NCBI RefSeq assembly: GCF_000185905.1 | Contig: NC_014923.1 | Coordinates: 2,565,501-2,629,500, forward strand | From: Mesorhizobium ciceri biovar biserrulae WSM1271 | Lineage (GTDB): Bacteria; Pseudomonadota; Alphaproteobacteria; Rhizobiales; Rhizobiaceae | Length of the DNA stretch: 64,000 nucleotides | Direction: 5' to 3' | Part shown: positions 43,048 through 51,333 of the stretch, piece by piece | Numbering within the stretch: position 1 is the stretch's first letter | Layout of the letters: the number at the start of each line of letters is the position of its first letter | Translations under genes and position numbers: made by a program | The notes under the pieces: generated by a model | Seen by the model: only the letters and a program-made list of their open reading frames with translations | Database searches by the model: none | What the model was told of the DNA's origin: nothing

Positions 43048-43137
43048 GTTGCCGATGACGCTGAGCGGCGAGAAACGCAACTTGCCGATCTGGGCGATGG
43101 TCGCGGCGTCGCGCTCGCGCAGGCTTGGATTGCTCAC
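43048..43137 (-). pseudogene. 5' remnant of an aminotransferase gene
   Basis: A GTG start overlaps the stop of the upstream gene as GTGA, the same coupling used through this operon. The first 30 codons read MSNPSLRERDAATIAQIGKL then RFSPLSVIGN. This resembles the N-terminus I recall for class III (aspartate aminotransferase family) proteins of rhizobia, which go on for over 400 residues. Here similarity stops after about 30 codons and the frame turns into low-complexity text. I infer a deletion that removed nearly the whole gene, down to the end of the oxidoreductase gene at 42956. Confidence 0.5.
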
Positions 43138-43901
43138 GGCTCGGTTTCTGTCTCGAGTGCCGGCAGTGCCGCCGCCAGCCGGTCCGCCCATTCCTCGATG
43201 CCGGACCGTGTCGACAAAAGATCCTGCCGGATCTCGACGAGGACGGCGGCGATGCCGCGATCGTCGCCATGGATGGGCACGGCGTAGTCGGCGTCGCGGC
43301 TGATTACATAGGGCACGTTGGCCGCGACATTGAGCGCCGCATCGGTGCGCAGGCCCGAAAGGATCGCTTCGGCGAGACCTCTTGCTTGGTCATGCAGCAC
43401 GCCGGCATGCCAGGGCCTGCTGACGCCGAGGAAGACCGGCGTGAAAGAATGGATCGTCACGATCCGCGTCTGCCGGCCTGCTTGTGCCCGGCGGTCGAGA
43501 TAAGCGGTCACCCGGTCATGGAACGGCGAAAAGATGATCTCGGCGCGCCGGGTCCGCTCCGCCGCATCGATGCCGACATTCCCGGGAATGTCGGTGTCTT
43601 CCGACAGTACCGGAATGCTGCCTGGCGTGCCCAGTGGCCGGTTGAGGTCGATCAGCAGCCGCGAATAGCCGCTGAGGAAGGCCGGAGCATCGAGCTTCGA
43701 CGACAGCAGGCGGGTCACTTCGGCGGCGCCGATATCCCAGGCGATGTGGCGCTGCAGATGGTGGGCATCGAGGCCAAGCTGTCGATACTCGACCGGCATG
43801 TGGTTGGACGCATGCTCGCACAACAGCACGATATCGGAACGGCCGTGCTCGTTGAGGGCCTCGACGGCCTCGGGCCAATCTTTTTTTGTCACTGCGGTCA
43901 T
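43134..43901 (-). CDS. N-formylglutamate amidohydrolase family protein
   Basis: A 255-residue HutG-like (FGase) hydrolase. Motifs are LLCEHASNHMP (about 26-36), DIGAAEVTRLLS, LIDLNRP and the IHSFTPVFLG segment, all typical. The family removes N-formyl or related acyl groups from amino acids such as glutamate. ATG 43901 shares one base with the stop of the glutamine-synthetase-like gene; a TTG one codon earlier is less likely. With that ligase it may make and later open a gamma-glutamyl or similar amide, which is inference. Confidence 0.87.
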   Translation of the reverse strand: MTAVTKKDWPEAVEALNEHGRSDIVLLCEHASNHMPVEYRQLGLDAHHLQRHIAWDIGAAEVTRLLSSKLDAPAFLSGYSRLLIDLNRPLGTPGSIPVLSEDTDIPGNVGIDAAERTRRAEIIFSPFHDRVTAYLDRRAQAGRQTRIVTIHSFTPVFLGVSRPWHAGVLHDQARGLAEAILSGLRTDAALNVAANVPYVISRDADYAVPIHGDDRGIAAVLVEIRQDLLSTRSGIEEWADRLAAALPALETETEP

Positions 43902-45223
43902 CAATAGAGCGTCCGGTAGAGATCGCAGATGGAGGCCGGATCGAGACCGGCAAGACGCTCGGCTTCATGTCGCTTGAGGCCGACGAAGGTTTCGATGAAG
44001 ACGGGCGCGAACCATCCCGTCACGGTGCCGTCGGCCAGCAGCGCGTCCAGTGCCGCGGGCAGGGTTTCGGGCAGGCGCACCAGACCAAGACTTGCCCGCT
44101 CCGCCTCGCTCATCAGTGTCGGGTCGCCGGTGACCAAAGGTGGCGACGGCAGGCCCGCCTCCAGCCCCTCCAGCCCGGCGCGGATGATCGCCGCCAGCGA
44201 CAGATAGGGATTGCCGGTGGCGTCGGCGGCCCGGTATTCGATGTTGTATTGCCGCGCCGGATCCCGTCCGCCGATCGTCACCGTCGGGCAGATGCGCAGC
44301 GACGCCTCGCGGTCGCGGTCGGCAAGCCAGGTGTAGGAAGAACTCCAGCTGTGCGGCTTCAGCCGGTAGAAGGACGACACGCTCGACGCCGTCATGGCGG
44401 TCATCCCAGGCAGATGGCGCAGCACGCCGGCACAGAAGGCGCCCGCTTTGGCGGAAAGGCCGCCCGCCAGTGCCGGATCGTAAGTCATCGGCTTGCCGGC
44501 CTCGTCGACGAAGCTGAAATGGATGTGGACGCCGTTGCCGACGGCGGTTGGCGCTGTCTTGGGGGCGAAGCTCGCACGCCAGCCGGCATTGCGCGCCAAC
44601 TCGCGCGTGATTTCGCGGATGGCGACGGCGCGGTCGGCCGCCGTCAGCGCGTCCGCCGGCTCGTGCGTCACCTCGAACTGCTCGTCGCCGAATTCGGCAA
44701 TGACCACCTCGGGCGCGACGCCGGCTTCCTCGAGCGCCGCCATCAGATTGGGCGCGAAAGGGTCGGCGCGGCGCAGTGCGGCGAAAGACATTGAATGCGC
44801 CTGTGCGAAGCCGCCGTCGGCGACGTTGAATTCATGCTCGAAGGCGGCGATGACCGACAGGCCGGTTGCGGCTTTCAAATCGGCCAGCGCGTCTTTGAGC
44901 ATCGTGCGGGTGCAGCCGAGCCATGGGCTGCCGTCGAGCTCGACGATGTCGCCGGCGACCATGTCGAACGGCGTTGCCGATCCGGTGCGTGTCGTGCGAA
45001 AGCGCGCCTCGAGATCGGGGATCAGCCGCAGGTCGCCCGACGAGCCCCAGGGGTTGGGATCGACGATCGAGTTGAACGGTGTCAGCGACAGATTGGCCTG
45101 CAGCCAACCGACGCCGGTCGTGGCGGTCTTCTGCAACTTGCTTTCGGCAACGAAACGGCCCCGCGTGACGGCGGAGAGATCCGTGGTGACGACGGCAACC
45201 AGAGGCTCGACAGTCGATGTCAT
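43901..45223 (-). CDS. Glutamine synthetase-like gamma-glutamyl ligase
   Basis: A 440-residue glutamine synthetase superfamily member. Catalytic-domain marks are AAFEHEFNV (metal Glu), VVIAEFGDEQFEV, GNGVHIHFSF and the RLKPHSWSSSYTW segment, followed by the ENRAA-like text NIEYRAADATGNPYLSLAAI. The sequence is nearer to PuuA, GlnT or FluG-like ligases than to GlnA, so it probably couples glutamate to an amine other than ammonia. The ATG overlaps the cysteine hydrolase stop as ATGA. It acts in the cytoplasm with ATP. Confidence 0.88.
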   Translation of the reverse strand: MTSTVEPLVAVVTTDLSAVTRGRFVAESKLQKTATTGVGWLQANLSLTPFNSIVDPNPWGSSGDLRLIPDLEARFRTTRTGSATPFDMVAGDIVELDGSPWLGCTRTMLKDALADLKAATGLSVIAAFEHEFNVADGGFAQAHSMSFAALRRADPFAPNLMAALEEAGVAPEVVIAEFGDEQFEVTHEPADALTAADRAVAIREITRELARNAGWRASFAPKTAPTAVGNGVHIHFSFVDEAGKPMTYDPALAGGLSAKAGAFCAGVLRHLPGMTAMTASSVSSFYRLKPHSWSSSYTWLADRDREASLRICPTVTIGGRDPARQYNIEYRAADATGNPYLSLAAIIRAGLEGLEAGLPSPPLVTGDPTLMSEAERASLGLVRLPETLPAALDALLADGTVTGWFAPVFIETFVGLKRHEAERLAGLDPASICDLYRTLY

Positions 45224-45867
45224 GCCGGTTTTCCCAAAGCGTTGAAGCGGTCGACGACCGTGTCGGTGTCAGCCACCCAGCAGTAGCCGCCGAAGGCCTT
45301 GAGCGCGATGTCGTGGCGTTCCTGGGTGATGGTGGCGCAGGCATCCGATACGCAGGTGACAAGATAGCCGCGGTCGGCGCCGTCGCGCACCGCCATGTCG
45401 ACGCATTGATCGGTCAGCACGCCGACCACGACGAGATAGCGGATGCCGAGGTTCTTGAGGAGATAGTCGACATTGGTCGAATTGAAGATGCCCGACGACG
45501 TCTTCGGCAGCATGATCTCGTCGCCAACCGGCGCCAGCGATGCCACCGGCAGTCCTTCGGGGAGACTGGGCGCAACATGGATCGGTGTCAGCTTGTGGTC
45601 GAGCGAGCGCTCACGGCCGTCTTCGGTCAGGCTCTGAATGATGGTGTGCAGCACCTCGACGCCATTGGCCCGCGCCGCCGCCAGCAGGCGCTCCTGGTTG
45701 GGGATCGTCTGCGAGGATGTCTGCCGGTAAAAATAATGATCGGGGCCGCGTTCCGGATGCGATGGATCGGCGCCCGGCTCCAGCCAGATGCGCTGCATGT
45801 CGACGAGCAGCAGTGCCGTTTCGCCGGCACGGAAGGCTTCGTCTCGTTTGGGTAGGGCCTGGGTCAT
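45220..45867 (-). CDS. Isochorismatase-fold cysteine hydrolase
   Basis: A 215-residue hydrolase. The triad fits Asp in ALLLVDMQRIW, Lys in IMLPKTSSGIF and Cys in GVLTDQCVDMAVRD. Such enzymes cleave amides or ureido groups. ATG 45867 overlaps the stop of the RpiR gene as ATGA. A longer reading to 46155 is a shadow within rpiR. Its operon partners (glutamyl ligase, formylglutamate amidohydrolase) suggest breakdown of a nitrogen compound. Confidence 0.88.
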   Translation of the reverse strand: MTQALPKRDEAFRAGETALLLVDMQRIWLEPGADPSHPERGPDHYFYRQTSSQTIPNQERLLAAARANGVEVLHTIIQSLTEDGRERSLDHKLTPIHVAPSLPEGLPVASLAPVGDEIMLPKTSSGIFNSTNVDYLLKNLGIRYLVVVGVLTDQCVDMAVRDGADRGYLVTCVSDACATITQERHDIALKAFGGYCWVADTDTVVDRFNALGKPA

Positions 45868-46802
45868 GCTTTGTCGTCCTGCTTTACTGATTTGGGTCCC
45901 GGTGTCTTGCGGGGGCCGGGTGTTTTGCGCGCGCCGTTCTCTTGCGGGTCGCTGTCGAGCGTCACGGCATTGGCATGCCGCACCTTTTCGAGTCGCTCGA
46001 TGCGGGCGCGGGCCTCGTCGCCCAGCGTCGAAACGATATGGGCGACCAGCGCTTCCATCTGTGCGATCGCCGGCGCCAGCGTGTCGTAAGGTGAGGCGAC
46101 TTCGAGCGGGCTGACGATGGTGACTTCGGCGAGATCTGATATCGGCGACAGCCATTGGTCGGTGAACAGGAGGATGCGCACATCGAGGGCCGCCGCCTGT
46201 TTTGCATAGGCCATCACATCGAGCTGGTAGCGGCGGTAGTCGAAGACGACGAGCACGTCGCGCCGGCCGAGGTCGGCCAGCGTGTCGAAGATCTGCGGAG
46301 AGAGCACGCCGAGATCGCGAACCCCGGAGCGGAACTGCACGAGATAGCCGGCCAGCATGCCGGCGATGTGGCGGCTGAACCGGCCGCCAACCAGCACGAC
46401 CTCGCCCTTGGCCTCCATCAGCAAGCGGGCCGCCCGCTCGTATGTCTGGACGGGTGTCGCGGCGGTGGCTTTCTGCAAGGCCGTGGTGACGCTATCGAGA
46501 TAGGCCAGCACGGCGCTGTCGTTGGAACCGCTCTGCCGCTTGGCCTCCATCATCAGCAGCGGCGAGTGCAGTCTTGCCTCGACTTCGGCCAGAAGCCTCG
46601 CCTGGAAATCCGGAAACCCTTCATAGCCGAGCTTCATCACCAGCCGCACCACGGTTGGATCGCTGACGCCAGCGCGCCGGGCGAGCGATGAGGCGGTGCC
46701 GAGGCCGGAGGTCGGATAGTCCGTCAACAGCAGTCGGACGATCTTCTCCTCCGACGGCGTCAGCGCAAGATCCCCGCGCATCAGAACATCGCGTATCGCC
46801 AT
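45864..46802 (-). CDS. RpiR/MurR-family transcriptional regulator
   Basis: A 312-residue regulator with an HTH_6 domain (about 1-75, SSLARRAGVSDPTVVRLVMK) and a SIS domain (about 130-260, EVVLVGGRFSRHIAGMLAGY). SIS domains sense phosphosugars or related ligands, though many rhizobial RpiR proteins control amino acid or amine use. The C-terminal 30 residues are a charged, disordered tail. It is the first gene of the minus operon and faces the FAD gene remnant across a region with a 14-base perfect palindrome. Confidence 0.92.
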   Translation of the reverse strand: MAIRDVLMRGDLALTPSEEKIVRLLLTDYPTSGLGTASSLARRAGVSDPTVVRLVMKLGYEGFPDFQARLLAEVEARLHSPLLMMEAKRQSGSNDSAVLAYLDSVTTALQKATAATPVQTYERAARLLMEAKGEVVLVGGRFSRHIAGMLAGYLVQFRSGVRDLGVLSPQIFDTLADLGRRDVLVVFDYRRYQLDVMAYAKQAAALDVRILLFTDQWLSPISDLAEVTIVSPLEVASPYDTLAPAIAQMEALVAHIVSTLGDEARARIERLEKVRHANAVTLDSDPQENGARKTPGPRKTPGPKSVKQDDKA

Positions 46803-46849
46803 GGGCCTCCCCGGAATCCGTGTTCTCTTGTTTTGTCGAGTTTATTACA

Positions 46850-46863
46850 GAGATTTAAATCTC
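46850..46863. promoter_or_regulatory. Perfect 14-base palindrome, probable RpiR operator
   Basis: GAGATTTAAATCTC is a perfect palindrome 48 bases upstream of the RpiR start and 85 bases upstream of the FAD gene start. It is the only strong dyad in the divergent promoter, so it is the natural site for RpiR autoregulation. Confidence 0.6.
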
Positions 46864-46947
46864 GGTCAACAATGAAGAGATATTGACATTGCGCGATCGC
46901 TGGCCCTACCTTGTCGAAAAGCAGCCAAGAGACTGTGGGGAACAGCC

Positions 46948-47347
46948 ATGCGAAATGGAAGCGACGTCATCGTCGTCGGTGCCGGTATTGTCGGATCGAG
47001 CGCGGCTTATGATCTGGCCAAAGCCGGTGTGAAGGTCACGCTGGTCGAGCAGACCCATCCCGCCGGCGGCCCGTCGGGCAAATCGTCGGCGCTGCTGCAC
47101 GCCTTCTACCTGATGCCGGAACTGTCGCAGCTATCCATCCGTGGCCGAGAGATCCTGGTGTCGCTGCCCGAAATCGCTGGCGAAGGATCCTTTGTCACCG
47201 AAATCGGCATGATGTGGGTCTGCGGCAACGACAACAAGGCGAGCTGGACGTCGGCAGCCGAACGCATCCGCGGCGAGGGCGCGCGCATCGAGACATTGTC
47301 GCCGCAGGCCTTTGCCGATGCCGCACCGGGCTTTGCGCTGGACAATG
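46948..47347 (+). pseudogene. 5' fragment of an FAD-dependent oxidoreductase gene
   Basis: About 133 codons encode the N-terminus of a DAO-type oxidoreductase: VIVVGAGIVGSSAAYDLAKA (dinucleotide motif, about residues 7-26), LVEQTHPAGGPSGKSSALLH and GMMWVCGNDN. Similar enzymes have about 370-400 residues. At about 47347 the sequence switches to part of a different gene in another frame. The original frame continues to 47523 as arginine-rich nonsense. The ATG has GGGGAA upstream, and the RpiR palindrome precedes it. Confidence 0.75.
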
Positions 47348-47722
47348 TCGCCGTCCTGGTATCCGCGCAATCCGGTGCGCGACAGCGCGCCGACCTGGAA
47401 CTTTGCCGTCGTGCATTGTCATGGGCATCCGGTGCCGCTCGACGATCACGGCACCGCCCGGCATCTCCTGCAGCTTGTCGATGTGCTGGAGAAGGATCGC
47501 GACGATCGCTGGCGCACGCGTGAGCTCGGACCAGGCGGCATGGAGCGGCGCATACCTGGTATCATAGGGTTTGACCTGCCGATCGGGCGGCTCGAAGCCA
47601 AGTTCAAGATGGGCCAGGATGAGCGCCACTACGACACAGGCGGAGCCATCAGGGTGCTGGAGCAAAACGATCCGGCGCTGGCAACGATGATGAAGGCACA
47701 CAACGCGCATCGCCAGGACTGA
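47348..47722 (+). pseudogene. 3' fragment of a PaiB-type FMN-binding protein gene
   Basis: About 125 codons in a frame different from the preceding fragment. The reading SPSWYPRNPVRDSAPTWNFA, then VVHCHGHPVPLDD and GIIGFDLPIGRLEAKFKMGQ match the C-terminal part of PaiB/FMN-binding split-barrel proteins of about 210 residues. There is no own start or ribosome site. It ends 28 bases before the ornithine cyclodeaminase start. A deletion joined it to the oxidoreductase fragment. Confidence 0.72.
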
Positions 47723-47750
47723 CCGCCTGCATGCGGCAAGGAAAAGAAAA

Positions 47751-48797
47751 ATGATCCCCAATCTCAACATCGTGCCCTTCGTCAGCGTCGACCATATGAT
47801 GAAGCTGGTGCTGAAGATCGGCGTCGAACGCTTCCTCGTCGAACTCGCCGGCTACATCGAGGATGATTTCCGCCGCTGGGAGCTGTTCGACAAGACGCCG
47901 CGCGTCGCCTCGCACAGCGCCGAGGGTGTCATCGAACTGATGCCGACCAGCGACGGCGAGGTCTACGGCTTCAAATATGTCAACGGCCATCCCAAGAACA
48001 TGCGCGAGGGACGCCAGACCGTGACCGCCTTCGGCATGCTCGCCGACGTCCACAATGGCTACCCGGTATTGCTGTCCGAAATGACCATCCTGACGGCGCT
48101 GCGCACGGCGGCGATGTCGGCTCTGGCCGCCAAGTATCTGGCGCCGGCCGGCTCCAGCTGCATGGCGCTGGTCGGCAACGGCGCCCAGGCCGAATTCCAG
48201 GCGGTGGCCTTCAAGGCGCTGCTCGGCGTCGACAGGCTGAGGCTTTACGATATCGACCGCACGGCCACCGAAAAATGCATCCGCAATCTCGCCGGTCTCG
48301 GCTTCGACATGATCGCCTGCGGCACCGCGCAGGAGGCAGTCGAGGGGGCTGACATCATCACCACCGTCACCGCCGACAAGCAGTACGCCACCATCCTCAC
48401 CGACAACATGGTCGGCTCCGGCGTGCACATCAACGCGGTCGGCGGCGACTGTCCCGGCAAGACCGAATTGCATCGCGATATCCTGCTGCGCTCAGACATC
48501 TTCGTCGAATACCCGCCGCAGACCCGCATCGAGGGCGAGATCCAGCAGCTTGCGCCGGATCATGAGGTGATCGAGCTGTGGCAGGTGATGTCAGGCGCCG
48601 TGCAAGGCCGGCGCGATTCCGGCCAGATCACGCTGTTCGATTCGGTCGGCTTCGCCATCGAGGATTTTTCGGCGCTGCGCTATGTCAGGGATCAGCTGCG
48701 CTCGACCGGCCTCTACCAGGAACTCGACATGCTGGCCGACCCCGACGAACCGCGCGACCTGTTCGGCATGCTGTTGAGGGCGGCCCAGCAGGGTTGA
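47751..48797 (+). CDS. ocd: Ornithine cyclodeaminase
   Basis: A 348-residue OCD/mu-crystallin family enzyme converting ornithine to proline and ammonia with NAD. The cofactor site is MALVGNGAQAEFQAVAF (about residues 137-153). GFKYVNGHPKNMREG holds substrate-binding residues, and the Asp in NAVGGDCPGKTEL is typical of true ornithine cyclodeaminases. The length matches Agrobacterium OCD. AAGGAAAAG precedes the ATG. It lies next to the ectoine island but is convergent with its minus arm, so direct involvement is uncertain. Confidence 0.93.
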   Translation: MIPNLNIVPFVSVDHMMKLVLKIGVERFLVELAGYIEDDFRRWELFDKTPRVASHSAEGVIELMPTSDGEVYGFKYVNGHPKNMREGRQTVTAFGMLADVHNGYPVLLSEMTILTALRTAAMSALAAKYLAPAGSSCMALVGNGAQAEFQAVAFKALLGVDRLRLYDIDRTATEKCIRNLAGLGFDMIACGTAQEAVEGADIITTVTADKQYATILTDNMVGSGVHINAVGGDCPGKTELHRDILLRSDIFVEYPPQTRIEGEIQQLAPDHEVIELWQVMSGAVQGRRDSGQITLFDSVGFAIEDFSALRYVRDQLRSTGLYQELDMLADPDEPRDLFGMLLRAAQQG

Positions 48798-48809
48798 GGC
48801 ATAGAGTGT

Positions 48810-49913
48810 TCAGCCAGCCGAACCCCACATGGCATCCGGCACCACCACCAGCTTGCCGACGAAATCCTTGGCAATGAAATCCGCCTGCGCATGGTGGAAA
48901 TCGGAGAGCTTGTAGACGCCACCGACCAGCGGCCGGATTTTCTTCGCCTCGATGTAACCAACGATGCGACGGAAATCCGCGCGCGTGCCCTGGCTCGAAC
49001 CATGCAACTGCAACTGCTTGAGATACATGGTCCTGAGATCGAGTTGCACGACCGGACCGGCAATCGCGCCCGCGGTCGTGTAGCGGCCTTCGGGCCTGAG
49101 AATACGCAAGAGGTCGTTGAAGATCGCGCCGCCGACCAGGTCGGCCACCACGTCGATCGGTTGGCCGCCGGTCGCTTCAATCACGGCTTGCGGCAGGTCT
49201 GCGACGCCACGGGTGATGACCGCCTCGGCGCCGATGTCCAGCACCGCCTGTTCCTTGCCCTTGCCGACGACGGCATAGGGAATGGCGCCGCGCGCTCGTG
49301 CCAGTTGTACGATGCCGGAGCCGACGCCGCCCGAGGCGCCGGTGACCAGCACGCGCTCGCCGGCCTTCAAGCCGGCGCGCTCCAGCATCTGTTCACCGGT
49401 CAGGTAAGCGCAGCAGAAGGTGGCGAGTTCGACGTCGCTCATGTCGGTATCGACGACATGCGCATTCTCGGCCGGCACGGCCTGGTATTCGGCGTAGCCG
49501 CCGTCGCGGCCGTGGCCCATATAGTCGATGTCGGCGAGCGAATCGTCGTCGCGATTGTAGATGGAGAAATCGACCATCACCCGTTCGCCGATACGCTCCG
49601 GCGACACGCCTTCGCCGACGGCGGCGATGGTACCGACGGTGTCGGTGCCCTGGATGCGCGGGAAAACAAGCGTGTTGCCCTGGCGCCGCCATGTCGACAC
49701 GGCGGCAGCGTCCTCCTCCGTGCCATAGGCGCCCTGGCGCACCCAGACATCGGTGTTGTTCATGCCGCAAGCGCTGACCTTGACCAGCACTTCACCTGGC
49801 GCAGGCGCGGGCACTTTCACATCGCTGCGGTAGACGAGTTTTTCCGGCCCGCCGTGCCCGACAAGCAGCACGGCGGCCATGGTGGCGGGGAGGGTTCTGG
49901 TCATGGCATTCAT
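48810..49913 (-). CDS. Zinc-type alcohol dehydrogenase family protein in the ectoine minus arm
   Basis: A 367-residue medium-chain dehydrogenase/reductase. A GroES-like domain (about 15-165) has VSACGMNNTDVWVRQG and the GxxVxVxxxx core; the Rossmann site is VLVTGASGGVGSGIVQLA (about 190-207). The Cys-rich structural zinc lobe is missing, so it belongs to the quinone-reductase-like side. The start lies 8 bases after the aminotransferase stop (ATG 49913 or 49904). Co-transcription with atf and ssd suggests a side role in ectoine breakdown, which is not established. Confidence 0.85.
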   Translation of the reverse strand: MNAMTRTLPATMAAVLLVGHGGPEKLVYRSDVKVPAPAPGEVLVKVSACGMNNTDVWVRQGAYGTEEDAAAVSTWRRQGNTLVFPRIQGTDTVGTIAAVGEGVSPERIGERVMVDFSIYNRDDDSLADIDYMGHGRDGGYAEYQAVPAENAHVVDTDMSDVELATFCCAYLTGEQMLERAGLKAGERVLVTGASGGVGSGIVQLARARGAIPYAVVGKGKEQAVLDIGAEAVITRGVADLPQAVIEATGGQPIDVVADLVGGAIFNDLLRILRPEGRYTTAGAIAGPVVQLDLRTMYLKQLQLHGSSQGTRADFRRIVGYIEAKKIRPLVGGVYKLSDFHHAQADFIAKDFVGKLVVVPDAMWGSAG

Positions 49914-49921
49914 AGTCGATC

Positions 49922-51301
49922 TCAGAGATTGGCAAACACGCTCTTGACCGCATCGGCGGTCTTCGACACGACGATGTCGGCTTCCTCGCGGGTCAGGCAG
50001 AGCGGCGGCGCGAAGCCAAGAATGTCGCCCTGCGGCATGGCGCGTCCGATGACGCCGCTTGCGGCAAGCGCTGTCGCCACCTGCGGTCCGATCTTCTGCG
50101 AAGCGTCGAAGAACACCCGGTCGTCCTTGTCGGCAACGAATTCCACCGCTGCCAGCATGCCGTCGCCGCGGACGTCACCAACATTCCTGTGGCCGCCGAC
50201 CGCCTTGGCCAGCTCGGCGCGGAAATAGGCGCCGGTCTCCTTGGCATTTGTCACAAGATCCATCTCGTCGATCAGCTCGAGATTGGCGACGCCGGCGGCA
50301 ACGCAGATCGGATGTGCCGAATAGGTCCAGCCATGGCCGAGCGAACCGAGCTTGTCGGAGCCCTCAACCAGCACCTGCCACATCTTGTCGGCGACGATGA
50401 CGCCCGACAGCGGCGCATAGGCCGATGTCAGGCCCTTGGCGATGGTGATCAGGTCCGGCTTGATGCCGTAATGGTCGGAGCCGAACATGGTGCCCAGTCG
50501 GCCGAAGCCCGTCACCACTTCGTCGGCAACCAGCAGCACGTCGTACTTCTTCAACACCGCCTGGATCTTTTCCCAATAGCCGGCCGGCGGCGGCACGATG
50601 CCGCCAGTGCCGAGGATCGGCTCGCCGATGAAGGCAGCGACGGTTTCCGGGCCTTCGGCCAGGATCATCTCCTCGAGCTTGTCGGCACAATGCTGCGAAA
50701 ACTGCTCCTCGCTCATCGAGCGGTCGGCGCGGCGGAAGTAGTAGGGTGCCTCGGTGTGCAGGATCGGCGCGCGCGGCAGGTCGAAGGCGTTGTGGAAAAG
50801 GTCGAGCCCGGTCAGCGATCCCGTCATCACGCCCGAGCCGTGATAGCCGCGCCAGCGCGAAATGATCTTCTTCTTCTCCGGCCGGCCGAGCACGTTGTTG
50901 TAGTACCAGATCAGCTTGATGTTGGTTTCGTTGGCATCCGAACCGGAGAGGCCGAAATAGACCCGCGACATGCCCTGCGGCGCGCGATCGATGATCATCT
51001 TGGCCAGCGTGATCGAGGCCTCGGTACCGTGGCCGACATAGGCGTGGTAATAGGCGAGGTTCTTCGCCTGGGCGGCGATGGCGTCAGCGATCTTCTGGCG
51101 GCCGTAGCCGACATTGACGCAATAGAGCCCGGCGAAGGCATCGAGGCTCTTCCTGCCATTGTTGTCCCACACGGTGACGCCTTCACCGCCGGCCATGATG
51201 CGTGTCGGGCTTTCACCCCGCGCGTGCGTGCCCATATGGGTCGAGGGATGGAAGAAGTGGTCGCGATCCCAGGCGGCGAGTTCGTTGGACTGGTCGAGCA
51301 T
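49922..51301 (-). CDS. doeD: Class III aminotransferase of ectoine breakdown (Atf/DoeD)
   Basis: A 459-residue PLP-dependent omega aminotransferase. Fold type I marks are FAGLYCVNVGYGRQKIA, YFGLSGSDANETNIKL, the RWRGYHGSGVMTGSLTG segment, LLVADEVVTGFGRLG and the PLP lysine in ITIAKGLTSAYAPLSG. In ectoine catabolism this step turns 2,4-diaminobutyrate into aspartate semialdehyde. AAAGGAG precedes the ATG. It lies between ssd and the alcohol dehydrogenase on the minus strand. The function is assigned from the cluster; the family alone would also fit beta-alanine or putrescine transaminases. Confidence 0.85.
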   Translation of the reverse strand: MLDQSNELAAWDRDHFFHPSTHMGTHARGESPTRIMAGGEGVTVWDNNGRKSLDAFAGLYCVNVGYGRQKIADAIAAQAKNLAYYHAYVGHGTEASITLAKMIIDRAPQGMSRVYFGLSGSDANETNIKLIWYYNNVLGRPEKKKIISRWRGYHGSGVMTGSLTGLDLFHNAFDLPRAPILHTEAPYYFRRADRSMSEEQFSQHCADKLEEMILAEGPETVAAFIGEPILGTGGIVPPPAGYWEKIQAVLKKYDVLLVADEVVTGFGRLGTMFGSDHYGIKPDLITIAKGLTSAYAPLSGVIVADKMWQVLVEGSDKLGSLGHGWTYSAHPICVAAGVANLELIDEMDLVTNAKETGAYFRAELAKAVGGHRNVGDVRGDGMLAAVEFVADKDDRVFFDASQKIGPQVATALAASGVIGRAMPQGDILGFAPPLCLTREEADIVVSKTADAVKSVFANL

Positions 51302-51333
51302 TTTTTGACTCCTTTAGGGATGGCAGGACGAAC

